A stretch of DNA of 64,000 nt from Nocardiopsis eucommiae (lineage in GTDB: Bacteria; Actinomycetota; Actinomycetes; Streptosporangiales; Streptosporangiaceae): contig CP074402.1 in assembly GCA_018388625.1 (NCBI GenBank), positions 992,001-1,056,000 of the forward strand, written 5' to 3'. Made by a program: the position numbers and the translations under genes. Below the pieces are notes generated by a model. That model was not told the origin of the DNA and ran no database searches. It worked only from the letters and a program-made list of their open reading frames with translations. Position 1 is the stretch's first letter, and every line of letters begins with the position of its first letter. Shown here one piece after another: positions 29,587 to 39,751 of the stretch.

Positions 29587-30756
29587 TCAGCCGCGCGTGA
29601 GCTCGTGCACGGCGCGCGACACCGCCTCGTCCACGAGCTCCCGCACCTGGGGCCAGCGGTCGTCCACGCAGTCCGTGGGCAGCACGGTGACGCTGTCGCT
29701 CCGTGACATCTCCAGCGCCGACCGGACCCCCTCCGGGGTGGTCAGGCGCGCGTGCGCGGTCACCGCGAGCACCCCCGAGGGCGGGCTGCCCACGTCCCGG
29801 ACCACCACGTACAGGGCGAGTGAGGCCCCGTCCACCAGGAGTTCCAGGCAGGACCACCAGTGCGCGGTGTCTCCGCCCCGGCCACCGTCGCCGGAGGTCA
29901 CGGTGGCGGTCGCCGTCGGATCCAGGGCGCTCAGCAGCAGCGCCACCGAACCGCGCCGGGAGCGCACGTGCTCCAGGACCCGGCGCCGCGTCACGGCCGT
30001 CAGTGGGGGGACCGGGCGACCGCTCGGGACCGCCTCCTCCGGGTTCCACGCCAGCTCGTCACGCAGCGCACCCGTGACCAGCCGGGCCATGTGGGAGACC
30101 AGGGGCGCGAGAGGTTCCTCGGGGTCGTGCTTGCCCGCCGGGTCGGGCGGAGGGGTGCCGGGGTCGAGGAGCAGCGGGGGCAGGTCGGCCCGTTGGAGGA
30201 CCCGTGAGGCCAGCACCCACGGCAGCGTCCAGGCCGCCCCGTCGCCGTGCGTCTCCTCCCCGGAGGCCTCGGCCGCCACCCGGACGCACTCGGCGTAGGT
30301 GTGCGCGGCCCGTACCACCGGGTGTGCGGGGACGGTCGCGGCCCGGGCCAGGCGCAGCGTGTGTTCCGTGGACAGCGCGGTCCGCAGGGGGCGCAACGGG
30401 GGACCGTCGGGGACGCCGGTCCGGCGCTCCTCGCCCTCGGGGAGCTCGGCGACCCGTCCCGCCAGCGCGGCGACGTGGGGTCCGGTGAGGGGTTCTCCGG
30501 ATACGGACTCGCCGGTCAGCAGCAGGTCGGTGAGGTCGGCTCCGCCACCCCACTCCCGCACGCGGTCGCGCGTCAGTTCGCGTCGCGCGGCCCCGTGCCG
30601 CTGTTGGGGCCGGTCCTGGCGTCGGCGGGCCCAGACCGTCCGAAGGAGGTCGACGTCCCTGAGGTCTGCGCGCACGCGCTCGGGGAGTGTCTCCCAGGCC
30701 GTGTCTCCGATTTGGCTGTCCACGGTCTCATCCGTAGCCCGTGCGGTCTTTGCCAA
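29587..30756 (-). CDS. Hypothetical actinomycete protein
   Basis: An intact 389-residue frame with normal codon bias but no domain I recognise. It is soluble, with an Arg-rich N-terminal part ([14 protein letters not shown]), a central helical region ([31 protein letters not shown]) and a C-terminal part with beta-strand character ([28 protein letters not shown]). The start is uncertain: TTG 30756 is the longest, GTG 30723 is also possible. It converges on the kinase gene and lies 50 bp downstream of the MerR gene on the same strand. Nothing in the context gives a function. Confidence 0.6.
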   Translation of the reverse strand: MAKTARATDETVDSQIGDTAWETLPERVRADLRDVDLLRTVWARRRQDRPQQRHGAARRELTRDRVREWGGGADLTDLLLTGESVSGEPLTGPHVAALAGRVAELPEGEERRTGVPDGPPLRPLRTALSTEHTLRLARAATVPAHPVVRAAHTYAECVRVAAEASGEETHGDGAAWTLPWVLASRVLQRADLPPLLLDPGTPPPDPAGKHDPEEPLAPLVSHMARLVTGALRDELAWNPEEAVPSGRPVPPLTAVTRRRVLEHVRSRRGSVALLLSALDPTATATVTSGDGGRGGDTAHWWSCLELLVDGASLALYVVVRDVGSPPSGVLAVTAHARLTTPEGVRSALEMSRSDSVTVLPTDCVDDRWPQVRELVDEAVSRAVHELTRG

Positions 30757-30806
30757 AACATGCCGAAGGGTGGGGCCGTGTGTCCGGTGACGGCCGTGGG
30801 CTCAGG

Positions 30807-31253
30807 TCAACCAGAAGGGCCGCCGCGCGTCCCGGGGCCGTGCGGGGCCGGGCGACGTGCGTGAAGGAGACGCATGGCCTTCTCCTTCTCGAAGTCCAGC
30901 GCGCGGGTGGGGGCGGCGGCCAACCTGCCCAGACGCTCGCCGTGCGCGCGGACCCGGGCCAGTACCTCGGGTTCGGCCAGGACCCTCAGGGCGAAGGCGA
31001 GGGCGGCGGGAGGGATGTCGAACTCGCGCTCCAGCTCCAGCCCGCCCGCGATCGTGCGCAGGTCGTCCTCCGTGAACCGACGGTGCCGGTGGCCGCGTCC
31101 CGTGGGCTGTTCCTGCGTGCGGGGGAGCAGACCGAGGCCCTCGCGGTAGCGCAGCATGCGTGCGGTGCTGCCGACCCGCTCGGCGGCGGCGGAGATGGGA
31201 ACCGGCGCACCGTGCGGTCCGGGCGCTGTGGGGTCGTCGTCGAGGGCGGCCAT
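30807..31253 (-). CDS. MerR-family transcriptional regulator
   Basis: A 148-residue protein from ATG 31253. The winged helix-turn-helix lies in [27 protein letters not shown], with the typical [17 protein letters not shown] wing segment after it. The remainder is a dimerisation helix ([26 protein letters not shown]) with no metal-binding cysteines or ligand domain, so the inducer is not apparent. It is divergent from ahcY with about 130 bp between them and could regulate it. This is inference from position. Confidence 0.8.
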   Translation of the reverse strand: MAALDDDPTAPGPHGAPVPISAAAERVGSTARMLRYREGLGLLPRTQEQPTGRGHRHRRFTEDDLRTIAGGLELEREFDIPPAALAFALRVLAEPEVLARVRAHGERLGRLAAAPTRALDFEKEKAMRLLHARRPAPHGPGTRGGPSG

Positions 31254-31382
31254 GCAGGTGACCCTAACCCACCACCACCGCCGCGTCGCGCAAATCTGAC
31301 ATCTCTGTGTGAGGTTTGTGTGCGGAGGGTGGTCGCGGGCCTAGAATCGGGTGGCAACCATGACTTGACGAGTGAGGAACGC

Positions 31383-32816
31383 ATGGCTTTCGACTTCAAG
31401 GTCGCAGATCTCTCCCTGGCCGAGTTCGGCCGCGACGAGATCCGTCTCGCCGAGCACGAGATGCCCGGCCTCATGGCCACCCGCGCCGAGTTCGGTGACA
31501 GCAAGCCGCTCACGGGCGCCCGCATCATGGGCTCGCTGCACATGACCGTCCAGACCGCCGTCCTCATCGAGACGCTCGTCGCCCTCGGCGCCGAGGTCCG
31601 CTGGGTCTCCTGCAACATCTTCTCGACCCAGGACCACGCCGCGGCCGCCGTGGTGGTCGGCCCCGACGGCACCGTCGACGACCCGAAGGGCGTCCCCGTC
31701 TTCGCCTGGAAGGGCGAGACGCTGGAGGAGTACTGGTGGTGCACGGAGCAGGCCCTCACCTGGCCCGGCGAGGGCCCCAACATGATCCTGGACGACGGCG
31801 GTGACGCCACCATGCTCGTCCACAAGGGTGCCGAGTTCGAGAAGGCCGGTGCCGTCCCGGACCCGTCCACGGCCGACAGCGAGGAGTTCGAGGTCGTCCT
31901 GACCCTCCTCCAGGAGAGCCTCAAGAAGGACTCCGGCAAGTGGACCGCCATCGCCCGGGGGATCAAGGGCGTCACCGAGGAGACCACCACCGGTGTCCTC
32001 CGCCTCTACGAGATGCAGCGTGACGGCAGCCTGTCGTTCCCGGCGATCAACGTCAACGACTCCGTCACCAAGAGCAAGTTCGACAACAAGTACGGCATCC
32101 GCCACTCGCTGCCGGACGGCATCATGCGCGCCACCGACGTCCTCATCGGCGGCAAGGTCGCCGTCGTCTGCGGTTACGGCGACGTCGGCAAGGGTTCCGC
32201 CGAGGCGCTGCGCGGCCAGGGCGCCCGCGTGATCGTCACCGAGATCGACCCCATCAACGCCCTCCAGGCCGCGATGGACGGGTTCCAGGTCACCACGCTG
32301 GAGGACGTGCTGGACGTCGGTGACATTTTCGTCACCACCACCGGCAACTTCAACGTGATCATGGCCGACCAGATCCTGCGCATGAAGCACCAGGCGATCG
32401 TCGGCAACGTCGGCCACTTCGACAACGAGATCGACATGGCCGGCCTGGCGAAGGTCCCCGGGATCACCAAGAAGGAGATCAAGCCGCAGGTCCACGAGTG
32501 GACCCAGGACAACGGCAAGTCCGTCCTGGTGCTCTCCGAGGGCCGCCTGCTGAACCTGGGCAACGCCACCGGCCACCCCAGCTTCGTGATGTCCAACAGC
32601 TTCACCAACCAGGTCATCGCGCAGATCGAGCTGTTCACCAAGCCCGACGAGTACCCGACCGACGTGTACACGCTGCCGAAGATCCTCGACGAGAAGGTCG
32701 CCCGTCTGCACCTGGCCGCGCTCGGCGTCAAGCTGACCGAGCTCACCAAGGAGCAGGCCGCCTACATCGGCGTGGACGTGGCCGGGCCGTTCAAGCCCGA
32801 CCACTACCGCTACTAG
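31383..32816 (+). CDS. ahcY: S-adenosylhomocysteinase (long bacterial type)
   Basis: Intact 477-residue enzyme hydrolysing S-adenosylhomocysteine to adenosine and homocysteine, clearing product inhibition of methyltransferases. ATG 31383 follows GAGGAAC. Family marks: [53 protein letters not shown]-binding [25 protein letters not shown] and the C-terminal KPDHYRY, whose Lys and Tyr reach into the neighbouring subunit's NAD site. It also contains the ~40-residue insertion typical of bacterial and plasmodial enzymes (around [18 protein letters not shown]). Tetramer by family. A second, shorter SAHase gene follows after 18 bp. Confidence 0.97.
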   Translation: MAFDFKVADLSLAEFGRDEIRLAEHEMPGLMATRAEFGDSKPLTGARIMGSLHMTVQTAVLIETLVALGAEVRWVSCNIFSTQDHAAAAVVVGPDGTVDDPKGVPVFAWKGETLEEYWWCTEQALTWPGEGPNMILDDGGDATMLVHKGAEFEKAGAVPDPSTADSEEFEVVLTLLQESLKKDSGKWTAIARGIKGVTEETTTGVLRLYEMQRDGSLSFPAINVNDSVTKSKFDNKYGIRHSLPDGIMRATDVLIGGKVAVVCGYGDVGKGSAEALRGQGARVIVTEIDPINALQAAMDGFQVTTLEDVLDVGDIFVTTTGNFNVIMADQILRMKHQAIVGNVGHFDNEIDMAGLAKVPGITKKEIKPQVHEWTQDNGKSVLVLSEGRLLNLGNATGHPSFVMSNSFTNQVIAQIELFTKPDEYPTDVYTLPKILDEKVARLHLAALGVKLTELTKEQAAYIGVDVAGPFKPDHYRY

Positions 32817-32834
32817 GGGCGAGTCCTACCTCAG

Positions 32835-34097
32835 ATGACTCCTCCCTCACACGAGGTGGCGGACCTCGGCCTCGCGAAGGCCGGGGTCCGCCGTGTGGCA
32901 TGGGCCGAACGCTCCATGCCGGTCCTGCGCAGCGTCCGCGCGCGGTTCGCGGACGAACGCCCGCTCGAAGGTCTGCGGGTGGCCGCGTGCCTGCACGTGA
33001 CCGCCGAGACCGCCAACCTGCTCCGTGTGCTGCGCGCGGGCGGGGCGCACGTGTGGCTCGCCGCCTCCAACCCGCTGTCCACCCAGGACGACACCGCCGC
33101 CGCCCTGGTCACCGAGTACGGGGTGGCCGTGCACGCGTGGGCGGGGATGGACACGGCCGCCTACGACCGCAACCTGGTCACCGTCCTGGAGTCCCGGCCG
33201 CACCTGCTGCTGGACGACGGCTGCGACCTGGTCAACACCGCGCACGTGAGCCGCCCCGAACTGCTGGAGGGGATCCTCGGGGGCTGTGAGCAGACCACCA
33301 CCGGAGTGATCCGGCTGCGCCGGATGAGCGCGGAGGGCGAGCTCCGGCTGCCGATGGTGGCGGTCAACGACACCCGGACCAAGCGGATGTTCGACAACCG
33401 GTACGGCACCGGGCAGTCGACCGTGGACGGTGTCCTGCGGGCCACCAACACGCTCCTGGCCGGTCGGACCGTCGTCGTGGCCGGGTTCGGCTACTGCGGC
33501 CGGGGTCTGGCCGAGAGGTTCCGGGGCATGGGCTCGAACGTGGTCGTCACCGAGGTGGACCCGGTCAAGGCGCTGGACGCCGTGATGCAGGGGTACACGG
33601 TCGCCACCATGGAGACCGCCGCCCCCGTCGGGGACGTGTTCGTCACCGCCACCGGGAACCGGGACGTGATCCGGCGCGAGCACCTGTCGGTGATGCGTGA
33701 CGGGGCGATCCTGGCCAACTCGGGCCACTTCGACCTGGAGATCGACCTCAACGCCCTGGAGTCGCTCTCCGTCTCCGTGGACCGGGGTGTGCGGGAACAG
33801 GCCGACGAGTACGAGTTCGAGGACGGCCGCAGGCTCCTGCTGCTCTCCGAAGGGCGTCTGGTCAACCTGGGAGCGGCGGAGGGGCATCCGGCCGCCGTCA
33901 TGGACATGTCGTTCGCGGTGCAGGCCCTCACCACCGAGTGGCTGGCCCGGGAACACGCCACCCTCGCCCCGGGCGTGGTGGAGGTGCCCGAGGAGACCGA
34001 CAACGAGGTCGCGCGCCTGGAACTCGCGGCCCTGGGGGTGGGCATCGACGTCCTCACCCCGGGCCAGGAGGCCTACCTGCGCTCCTGGCGCCCCTGA
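32835..34097 (+). CDS. Second S-adenosylhomocysteinase-like protein, short (archaeal/thermophile) type
   Basis: An intact 420-residue SAHase-fold protein starting 18 bp after ahcY. Substrate and NAD motifs are kept in altered form: [71 protein letters not shown] and [14 protein letters not shown]. It lacks the ~40-residue insertion and the C-terminal KPDHYRY; instead it ends [11 protein letters not shown], as in archaeal and Thermotoga enzymes. It is not a recent duplicate of ahcY but a separate lineage placed beside it. It could hydrolyse SAH or a related S-nucleosyl-homocysteine. Its 3' end overlaps the convergent RDD gene by 25 bp. Confidence 0.85.
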   Translation: MTPPSHEVADLGLAKAGVRRVAWAERSMPVLRSVRARFADERPLEGLRVAACLHVTAETANLLRVLRAGGAHVWLAASNPLSTQDDTAAALVTEYGVAVHAWAGMDTAAYDRNLVTVLESRPHLLLDDGCDLVNTAHVSRPELLEGILGGCEQTTTGVIRLRRMSAEGELRLPMVAVNDTRTKRMFDNRYGTGQSTVDGVLRATNTLLAGRTVVVAGFGYCGRGLAERFRGMGSNVVVTEVDPVKALDAVMQGYTVATMETAAPVGDVFVTATGNRDVIRREHLSVMRDGAILANSGHFDLEIDLNALESLSVSVDRGVREQADEYEFEDGRRLLLLSEGRLVNLGAAEGHPAAVMDMSFAVQALTTEWLAREHATLAPGVVEVPEETDNEVARLELAALGVGIDVLTPGQEAYLRSWRP

Positions 34098-34888
34098 CCC
34101 TCGGCGTTCATGGCCTCCAGGCTGCGCCGACGGCGCTCCGCCAGGACGGCGGCGAGGAAGTACGGCGGGGTCGTGCCGGGTGGCGGAAGCGGGCTGATCT
34201 GCGACGCCACCGTGTCCGCGAGCTGGCTGCCCATCTCGTGACGGGTGTGCTCGGCCAGCTCGCCGTAACGCAGGACGTACTGGCGGGCGGCGTTGGCGGT
34301 CTCCGGGGACAGGCGCGACAGCTCGGTCGTCGCGGCCCAGGCGGCCAGGTGCGGGGGCATCGGGACGGCCGTGTCGCGGCGGCCCCCGGTGCGTTCCTCC
34401 ACCACCATGGTTCCGGCCACGAAGTCACCGACCCTGCGGCCGTCCCGGTTGAGCATCGAGGTGACCAGGGCGATGACACCGAAGGTCATCCACAGCTCCA
34501 CGAAACCGGAGAGGGCGCGGGCCAGGGCCTGCCGGAAGCGTTCCGGGGAGCCGTCGGTGCCCACCACACGCAGGCCCAGGGCCATCTTGCCCAGGGAGCG
34601 CCCGCGTGAGATCGACTCGAACGCGGCGGGGTAGCCCACGATGACGAGGATGGTGGAGGCGAGGGAGACCGCGCTGGTCGCGGCGAAGTCGACGCTTACA
34701 CCGATCCAGTTGACCAGCAGACCCAGGGCGATCAGCGCGATGACCTGCACCAGGAAGTCGATGGCGATCGCCGCCGCACGCGTGGCGAACCCGGCCGGGC
34801 GCAGTTCGAGCACCACCGCGTCGCCCGTGACCAGCGGCGTCACGCCGTACACGTCGTCACGGGTCTCGCCACCACCGGGATAGGACAC
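34073..34888 (-). CDS. RDD family membrane protein
   Basis: Intact, 271 residues. The RDD domain (about residues 30-160) has the first-helix Arg/Asp pair ([20 protein letters not shown]), two further helices, [19 protein letters not shown] and a closing [19 protein letters not shown]. The C-terminal ~100 residues are soluble and Arg/Pro-rich ([15 protein letters not shown]). RDD proteins are thought to be small transport-related membrane proteins. It is divergent from the SpoIIM-like gene. In Streptomyces, RDD, SpoIIM-like and DUF58/MoxR genes form one neighbourhood, and here they do too apart from the segment at 36.0-45.7 kb. Confidence 0.88.
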   Translation of the reverse strand: MSYPGGGETRDDVYGVTPLVTGDAVVLELRPAGFATRAAAIAIDFLVQVIALIALGLLVNWIGVSVDFAATSAVSLASTILVIVGYPAAFESISRGRSLGKMALGLRVVGTDGSPERFRQALARALSGFVELWMTFGVIALVTSMLNRDGRRVGDFVAGTMVVEERTGGRRDTAVPMPPHLAAWAATTELSRLSPETANAARQYVLRYGELAEHTRHEMGSQLADTVASQISPLPPPGTTPPYFLAAVLAERRRRSLEAMNAEGQGRQERR

Positions 34889-35005
34889 CAGTGCACGCTC
34901 CCTTACCGGGTGTCTGAAACCGTCTCCCTGACACTACCCGCCAGCGCGCGGCGCTGTTCTCACCCGTCGGGGAGGCGAAGGCCGAAATCCAGTAATGTCC
35001 CTTAC

Positions 35006-36001
35006 GTGGATATCGACGTGTTCGCCGCCGCGCACGCCCAGGAGTGGGAACGACTGGACGAACTGGTGCGTCGGCGCCGTTCGCTCACAGGTGAGGAGGT
35101 CGACGAACTCGTCGACCTGTACCAGAGGGTGTCGACCCACCTGTCGGTGGTGCGCTCCTCCGGTCAGGACCCGGAACTGGCGGGGCGGCTCACCTCCCAG
35201 GTCGCCCGGGCCCGTTCGGCGGTCACCGGCTCGCACGCCTCCTCGTGGACGGACGTCACCGGCTTCTTCACCCGGGTGTTCCCGGCCGTGCTCTACCGGC
35301 TGCGGTGGTGGTGGATCGGCGTGACCGCCGGGACCCTCGCCGTGGCCACGGTCACCGGGGTGTGGATCGCCACCAACCCGGAGGTCCTCGCGGCGCTGGG
35401 CACCCCCGAGTCCATCGCGCGCTACGTCGAGCACGACTTCGCCAACTACTACGTGGAGAACCCGGCCGGCTCCTTCGCGGCCCAGGTGTGGACCAACAAC
35501 GCCTGGGTGGCGGCGCAGGCGATCATCTTCGGGGTGGCCTTCGGGCTGCCCACCATCGGCGTGCTGTTCCTCAACGCGGTCAACCTCGGGATGGCCGGGG
35601 GCATGATGTTCGCGATGGGGCGCGGCGACGTGTTCTTCGCGCTGATCCTCCCGCACGGCCTGCTGGAGATGACCGCCGTGTTCGTGGCCGGGGGCGTGGG
35701 CCTGAAGATCGGGTGGTCGCTGATCGCACCGGGGGAGCGGACCCGTCTGCGCGCCCTCGGTGAGGAGGCCCGCGCGGCCATCGCGGTGGTCCTGGGCCTG
35801 GTGGTGGTGCTGTTCATCTCGGGGTTGATCGAGGGCCTGGTCACCGGCTGGATCACCAACACCTGGGTCGCCATCGGCATCGGCGTGGTGGCGGAGGTCC
35901 TGTTCTTCGTCTACGTCTACACGGTGGGCAGGAAGGCCTACCTGGAGGGCGTGACCGGCGACATCGAGGACGCCCCGGCCGCCCTCCCCGTGGCGGGCTG
36001 A
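35006..36001 (+). CDS. SpoIIM-like (DUF95) stage II sporulation protein M family membrane protein
   Basis: Intact, 331 residues from GTG 35006, chosen because family members begin VDIDVFAAAHAQEW. Residues 1-95 are a soluble helical domain (RLDELVRRRRSLTGEEVDELVDLYQR). The rest holds about five membrane helices of the DUF95 type, including AIIFGVAFGLPTIGVLFLNA and FALILPHGLLEMTAVFVAGG. A frame extends upstream to 34910 but with no ribosome-binding site. Relatives function in forespore engulfment in Bacillus; in actinobacteria the role is less clear. The DUF58/MoxR operon that usually adjoins it is 9.7 kb away. Confidence 0.85.
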   Translation: MDIDVFAAAHAQEWERLDELVRRRRSLTGEEVDELVDLYQRVSTHLSVVRSSGQDPELAGRLTSQVARARSAVTGSHASSWTDVTGFFTRVFPAVLYRLRWWWIGVTAGTLAVATVTGVWIATNPEVLAALGTPESIARYVEHDFANYYVENPAGSFAAQVWTNNAWVAAQAIIFGVAFGLPTIGVLFLNAVNLGMAGGMMFAMGRGDVFFALILPHGLLEMTAVFVAGGVGLKIGWSLIAPGERTRLRALGEEARAAIAVVLGLVVVLFISGLIEGLVTGWITNTWVAIGIGVVAEVLFFVYVYTVGRKAYLEGVTGDIEDAPAALPVAG

Positions 36002-36051
36002 CGGGCCGAAGGGCCTGTGATTCCGGGCGCTCCCGTGTCACGATCGTGGGT

Positions 36052-36228
36052 ATGGACGACTCTCCCCCTTGGTTCAAGAGCAGTTTCAGTCAGGGAGCCA
36101 GCTGCTGTGTCGAGGCCCTTGTGGGTCAGCACGGTGTGAGCGCCCGGGACTCTCGTGCACCGGACGGAACCCGCCTCGGGTTCGTTCCCGTGGCATGGTC
36201 ATCCTTCCTGGGTGCCCTGCGCTCCTGA
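36052..36228 (+). CDS. DUF397 domain protein
   Basis: A 58-residue protein from ATG 36052. It has the DUF397 layout: WFKSSFSQGASCCVEAL at the N-terminus, VSARDSRAPDG in the middle and FVPVAWSSFLGAL at the end. DUF397 proteins normally pair with an XRE/DUF5753 regulator; none is adjacent here. Its last 30 bp overlap the convergent end of the STAND NTPase gene. Confidence 0.8.
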   Translation: MDDSPPWFKSSFSQGASCCVEALVGQHGVSARDSRAPDGTRLGFVPVAWSSFLGALRS

Positions 36229-38272
36229 TTCAGCGCGTGCCAGCGCTGCCCGTACCCTCTCCAGATCCTTCTCCGCGAGCACTGTGTCAGGTAGCCCCGC
36301 TCCGACGTGTTCGCGACGCACGTCGCGAACACGTCGGAACATGCGTTCGGCCTCCGCGAACCGCCCATCCGTCTCCACCGCGTGCGCCAGATCCTGCAGG
36401 ACGTTCAGAGTCTGGCTGTGCTCGGCTCCCAGCGTGCTCTCCCGGATCGCGTACACCCGCCGGAGCGTCCTCTCTCCCTCTCGTGCGCGACCCTGTTTCA
36501 CGGCCACGTAGGCCAGTGTCGCCGCAGTGAACAGGACACTCGGTTCGGTCTCCCCCGAGGTCGCCACGCGTTCGTCATAGACACGCTGGAGCTGCTTCTC
36601 CGCCTCGGCCCAGCGCTCACGACGGACGAGGACCAGAGCCAACATGTACCGAACCTCGGTTGTCGCGACATCGTCCGCGCCGAGTGCCGACGTCACTGTG
36701 GAAAGGAGCGCGCGAAACTCTTCTTCCGCCTCATCAAGGAGTCCCTGGTACATCTTGGCCTCGGCCAGAAAGTGGCGGGCCTTGAGGGTGAAGGAGTTCT
36801 CCGCGCCCAACACCCTCGTCGCGTCCGCAACCAGCTTCGTGAAAAGACGTTCCCCCGGTTCGGGCAGGCCGATGAGGAGCAGAGCACGTCCCAGTTCTCG
36901 CTGATTGGTGAACTCAGGAGTGCGATTACTGTCCTCCTCAGAGTGCGCGGACAGCTTGCTCCAGAGGCGGGCCAGAGTCCCTCGGGCGGCGATCTGGAAC
37001 CTGAGGTCCTGTTCCCCCTGACGGTCCAGGAGCGTACCCATCTCTTCGACCAGCGGTAGGTCCTGCTCCGTCATCCCCGACCTGACCCCCTCAGACACGA
37101 GAGGGTGCAGCTGGAGAGCCATGTCGTTCCCGGTTCCGATGACGGTGACCAGACCGTGTACCACGAGGGCGTTCAGCGTGCGGGCCAACGAGGCGGCATC
37201 AAGTGGAATGGAGTGGAGGTCGAGCCTTCCACCCCTGAGGTCCTCCAAGGGCAGCTTCGCCATGGGTACGGCCCGGCCGTCGCTGCCGAAGACCGCGAGA
37301 ACCCGTAGAAGCGGGATTGCCTGTGGGTTCTGGTCGGACACCAGGCGCAGCGATACGTTCCAGACCCCCGACAGGAGTTGACGTTCGGTGCCTCCGCCCT
37401 GGGACATCGGTGTCGCCAGCGCATCGAGCCGGGAGACGTCCTCCTCGATGTGCTCCAGCAGGGACCGCGCGTCGGGGAAGAGCACGCCGTGGGTGGCCAG
37501 GATGCGTCCGGCCAGCGACAGTGCCAAGGGGATCCCACCGAGACGTGCGGCCAACTCGTCGGATCCGGACGGGCGTCGTCCTCCCGCGTGGTCGACCAGT
37601 GCGTCCACTGCCTCCTGGCCGTGGAGCGAGCCCAATCGGTGCACCGTCGCGGGCGCCCACAGCCCGGGATCGTCCACGCGGCTGGTGACCAGCACGAAGC
37701 CGCCAGGGCTGGACCGCATCCAGCCGCGCTGCTCACCCGGACGGTTCTCCGGGTCGAGCAGCTCCGGCTGATCGGCGTTGTCAATGACCAGCAGCCAGGG
37801 GCGGGGCGCGGCGTCCAGGTGCCGCCAGACCCAGCGCGCCGCCTGGCGGGGCGCGGCCCTGAACTGGTCTGCCTCCTGTCGAGAACCCCCAGCTCGACGG
37901 CGGCTTCCAGCATGCTCGGCTGGATCGTGTCCGGGCGCACCCAGAACACCGTCCAGCCCTCCGACCGGGCGTGCTCCGCGAGCGAGGCAGCCACGGTGGT
38001 CTTGCCGAACCCGCCAGGGCCGGTGAGCACGTGGGGGACGGGTGCCCCCGTTCCATGGCCGCGCGGAGCGCGTCGAGGAGGGAGTCGCGCCCGCGCACCG
38101 CGGTGGAGGGACGTGGAGGATCCAAACTGACGTCGTGCACCGGGGCGGCCACCGGCGCGGCGTTCACGGTGACGCCACCGTGGATGTCCCGGGCCTGGAT
38201 GAGGTGTCCAAATACGGCTTGCGGAGCTGAATTGTGCGTTTCGGGGGAGGGGCCATGGCACACATAGTGCAC
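36199..38272 (-). CDS. STAND NTPase: NB-ARC-like domain with helical repeat C-terminus, two frame breaks
   Basis: About 691 residues after repair. The N-terminal ~45 residues contain ARDIHGGVTVN, a short motif seen at the start of actinomycete STAND proteins. The NTPase has Walker A LTGPGGFGKTTVAASLAEHA, Walker B PWLLVIDNAD and sensor GGFVLVTSR. Then follows a winged-helix-like region and a TPR-type array (units such as RALLLIGLPEPGERLFTKLV, EEEFRALLSTVTSALG and VLQDLAHAVETDGRF). STAND proteins of this form act in signalling or antiphage defence as ATP-driven switches; no effector domain is visible here. Breaks lie near 38047 and 37872, each one G short. GTG 38272 or 38263 is the start. Confidence 0.75.
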
Positions 38273-38301
38273 GAAGGGGCGTTGCCTCCGCAGCCCACCG
38301 C

Positions 38302-38934
38302 CTAGAGGGTTCGGATCAGCTCGGCCAGGGCGCCGCCCTCGGTCGCGGAGCGGCCCACGCCCACGCCGACCGCTCCCGCGCGTAGGTAGTCGGCCGCGTT
38401 CCGGGCGTCGACCCCGCCTGTGGCAACGACGCGGATCTCGGGGAACGGGCCCGCCATGGCGGACACCCAGGCGGGCCCCAGCACCTTGGCCGGGAACGCC
38501 TTCACCGTGGTGACCCCCAGCCGGAGCGCCTGACCGACCTCGGTGGGCGAGGAGACCCCGGGAAGGAACGGCACGCCCAGGCGGTCGGCCTCCGCGACGG
38601 TGTCCGGGTCGATCCCGGGGGCCACCCCGAACTCCGCTCCCGCGTCCACTGCTCGGCGCAGCCGCTCGGGCGTGGTCACCGTTCCCGCGCCCACGGGGAG
38701 CCGCCCCTCGGCGGCGCTCACCACAGCTTCCAGGGCGGGCGCCCCCGCCTCGCTCTCCTGGGTGACCTCCACCAGCCGCACCCCCGCGCTCCATGCGGCC
38801 CGGGCCGCGGCGACCGCCTCCTCGGGTGTGGTCCCGCGCAGGATCAGGATCACGGGGACGGGGGCGAGCCCCTCACGGAAGAAGTCGGCCCAGCCGGGAA
38901 TCGAGCCCGTCGGGGCGCCGTCGTTCGTGGTCAT
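38302..38934 (-). CDS. eda: 2-dehydro-3-deoxyphosphogluconate (KDPG) aldolase family protein
   Basis: Intact, 210 residues from ATG 38934. The enzyme cleaves KDPG to pyruvate and glyceraldehyde-3-phosphate. The class I Schiff-base Lys lies in TTVKAFPAKVLGPAW; RGTTPEEAV, LPVGAGTVTTPE and VATGGVDARNAADYLRAGA are the other family blocks. The start overlaps the iclR stop (ATGA), so it is translated with it. Position with KdgK and IclR identifies the last step of a sugar-acid route. It could accept KDPG or the galacto form. Confidence 0.9.
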   Translation of the reverse strand: MTTNDGAPTGSIPGWADFFREGLAPVPVILILRGTTPEEAVAAARAAWSAGVRLVEVTQESEAGAPALEAVVSAAEGRLPVGAGTVTTPERLRRAVDAGAEFGVAPGIDPDTVAEADRLGVPFLPGVSSPTEVGQALRLGVTTVKAFPAKVLGPAWVSAMAGPFPEIRVVATGGVDARNAADYLRAGAVGVGVGRSATEGGALAELIRTL

Positions 38935-39677
38935 CGTTGGCTCCAACCCAGTTCTTCGCTGATGGCCCTCGCTGTGGAGGTCAGGTCCTCGGTGTGGGCG
39001 AGCAGCCCGGGCCGGTCCAGCACCATGCTCGGGGCCGACACGGAGATCGCGGCGGCCACCCGCCCGGCCGCGTCGAAGACCGGCGCAGACACACAGTGGA
39101 TGAACTCCTCGTGCTCGAAGTCGTCCAGGGCCCACCCCTGGCGCGCGGTGCGGTCGAGGACCTCGTCGAGCGCCGCCCGGTCGGTGAGCGTGTTCGGCGT
39201 GTACCGGGGGTAGGGGGAGGCCCCGAGCAGGTCGTCGCGCTCCCCGGCGGACAGGTAGGCGAGGAGGACCTTGCCGATCCCGGTGGCGTGCAGCGGCGCC
39301 AGCGCGCCGATGTGGGAGTACATGCGCACGGCCTGTCGCGACTCCACCTTGTCCAGGTACATCACCTGGTGGCCCTCCAGCACGCCCAGGTGGATGGTCT
39401 GCCCGCAGGTGTCGCCCAGCGCCGCGAGGTGCCGGGCGGCGCTGTCGCGGATGTCGAGCCCGTCCAGCGCGGCGGCGGCGAGGGCGGCAAGGCGGGGCCC
39501 CAGCCGGTAGGCGCCGTCGTCCGCGCGGCGCACGAACCGCTCCTCCTCCAGGGTGCGCAGCAGGCGCAGCGAGGTGGTGCGGTGCACGTCGAGGCGGCGG
39601 CCGAGCTCACTGATGGTGCTGGGACCGTCGGCCAGCTCCACGAGGATGCGCAGGGCGCGTTCGACACTGTTGGACAC
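38931..39677 (-). CDS. IclR-family transcriptional regulator of the sugar-acid cluster
   Basis: Intact, 248 residues from GTG 39677, with GGGAGAA just upstream. The N-terminal winged helix-turn-helix covers VERALRILVELADGPSTISELGRRLDVHRTTSLRLLRTLE. The effector-binding IclR domain follows (GQTIHLGVLEGHQVMYLDKV, ATGIGKVLLAYLS, FIHCVSAPVFDAAGRVAAAISVS). Regulators of this family commonly sense sugar acids or aromatic acids and bind palindromes in divergent promoters. The palindrome at 40812-40828 in the kdgK/deacetylase promoter is the natural target. It lies between kdgK and eda, 74 bp and -4 bp apart, in one operon. Confidence 0.88.
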   Translation of the reverse strand: MSNSVERALRILVELADGPSTISELGRRLDVHRTTSLRLLRTLEEERFVRRADDGAYRLGPRLAALAAAALDGLDIRDSAARHLAALGDTCGQTIHLGVLEGHQVMYLDKVESRQAVRMYSHIGALAPLHATGIGKVLLAYLSAGERDDLLGASPYPRYTPNTLTDRAALDEVLDRTARQGWALDDFEHEEFIHCVSAPVFDAAGRVAAAISVSAPSMVLDRPGLLAHTEDLTSTARAISEELGWSQR

Positions 39678-39751
39678 CGGTGGTTCTCCCTTGGTCGGCA
39701 GGGGCGCGGCCCCTGGGGTGGTCGGAGGCGGTTCCGGACTGGGACGGCCTC

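Noticed and set aside
31254..31382. Possible SAH riboswitch upstream of ahcY
   Set aside because: Some SAH-riboswitch-like words (ggcaacc) occur, but I could not build the required stems; the leader is only 130 bp.
36199..38272. FxSxx-COOH peptide system repeat protein
   Set aside because: Size and the lack of neighbouring radical SAM or FxSxx peptide genes argue against it.
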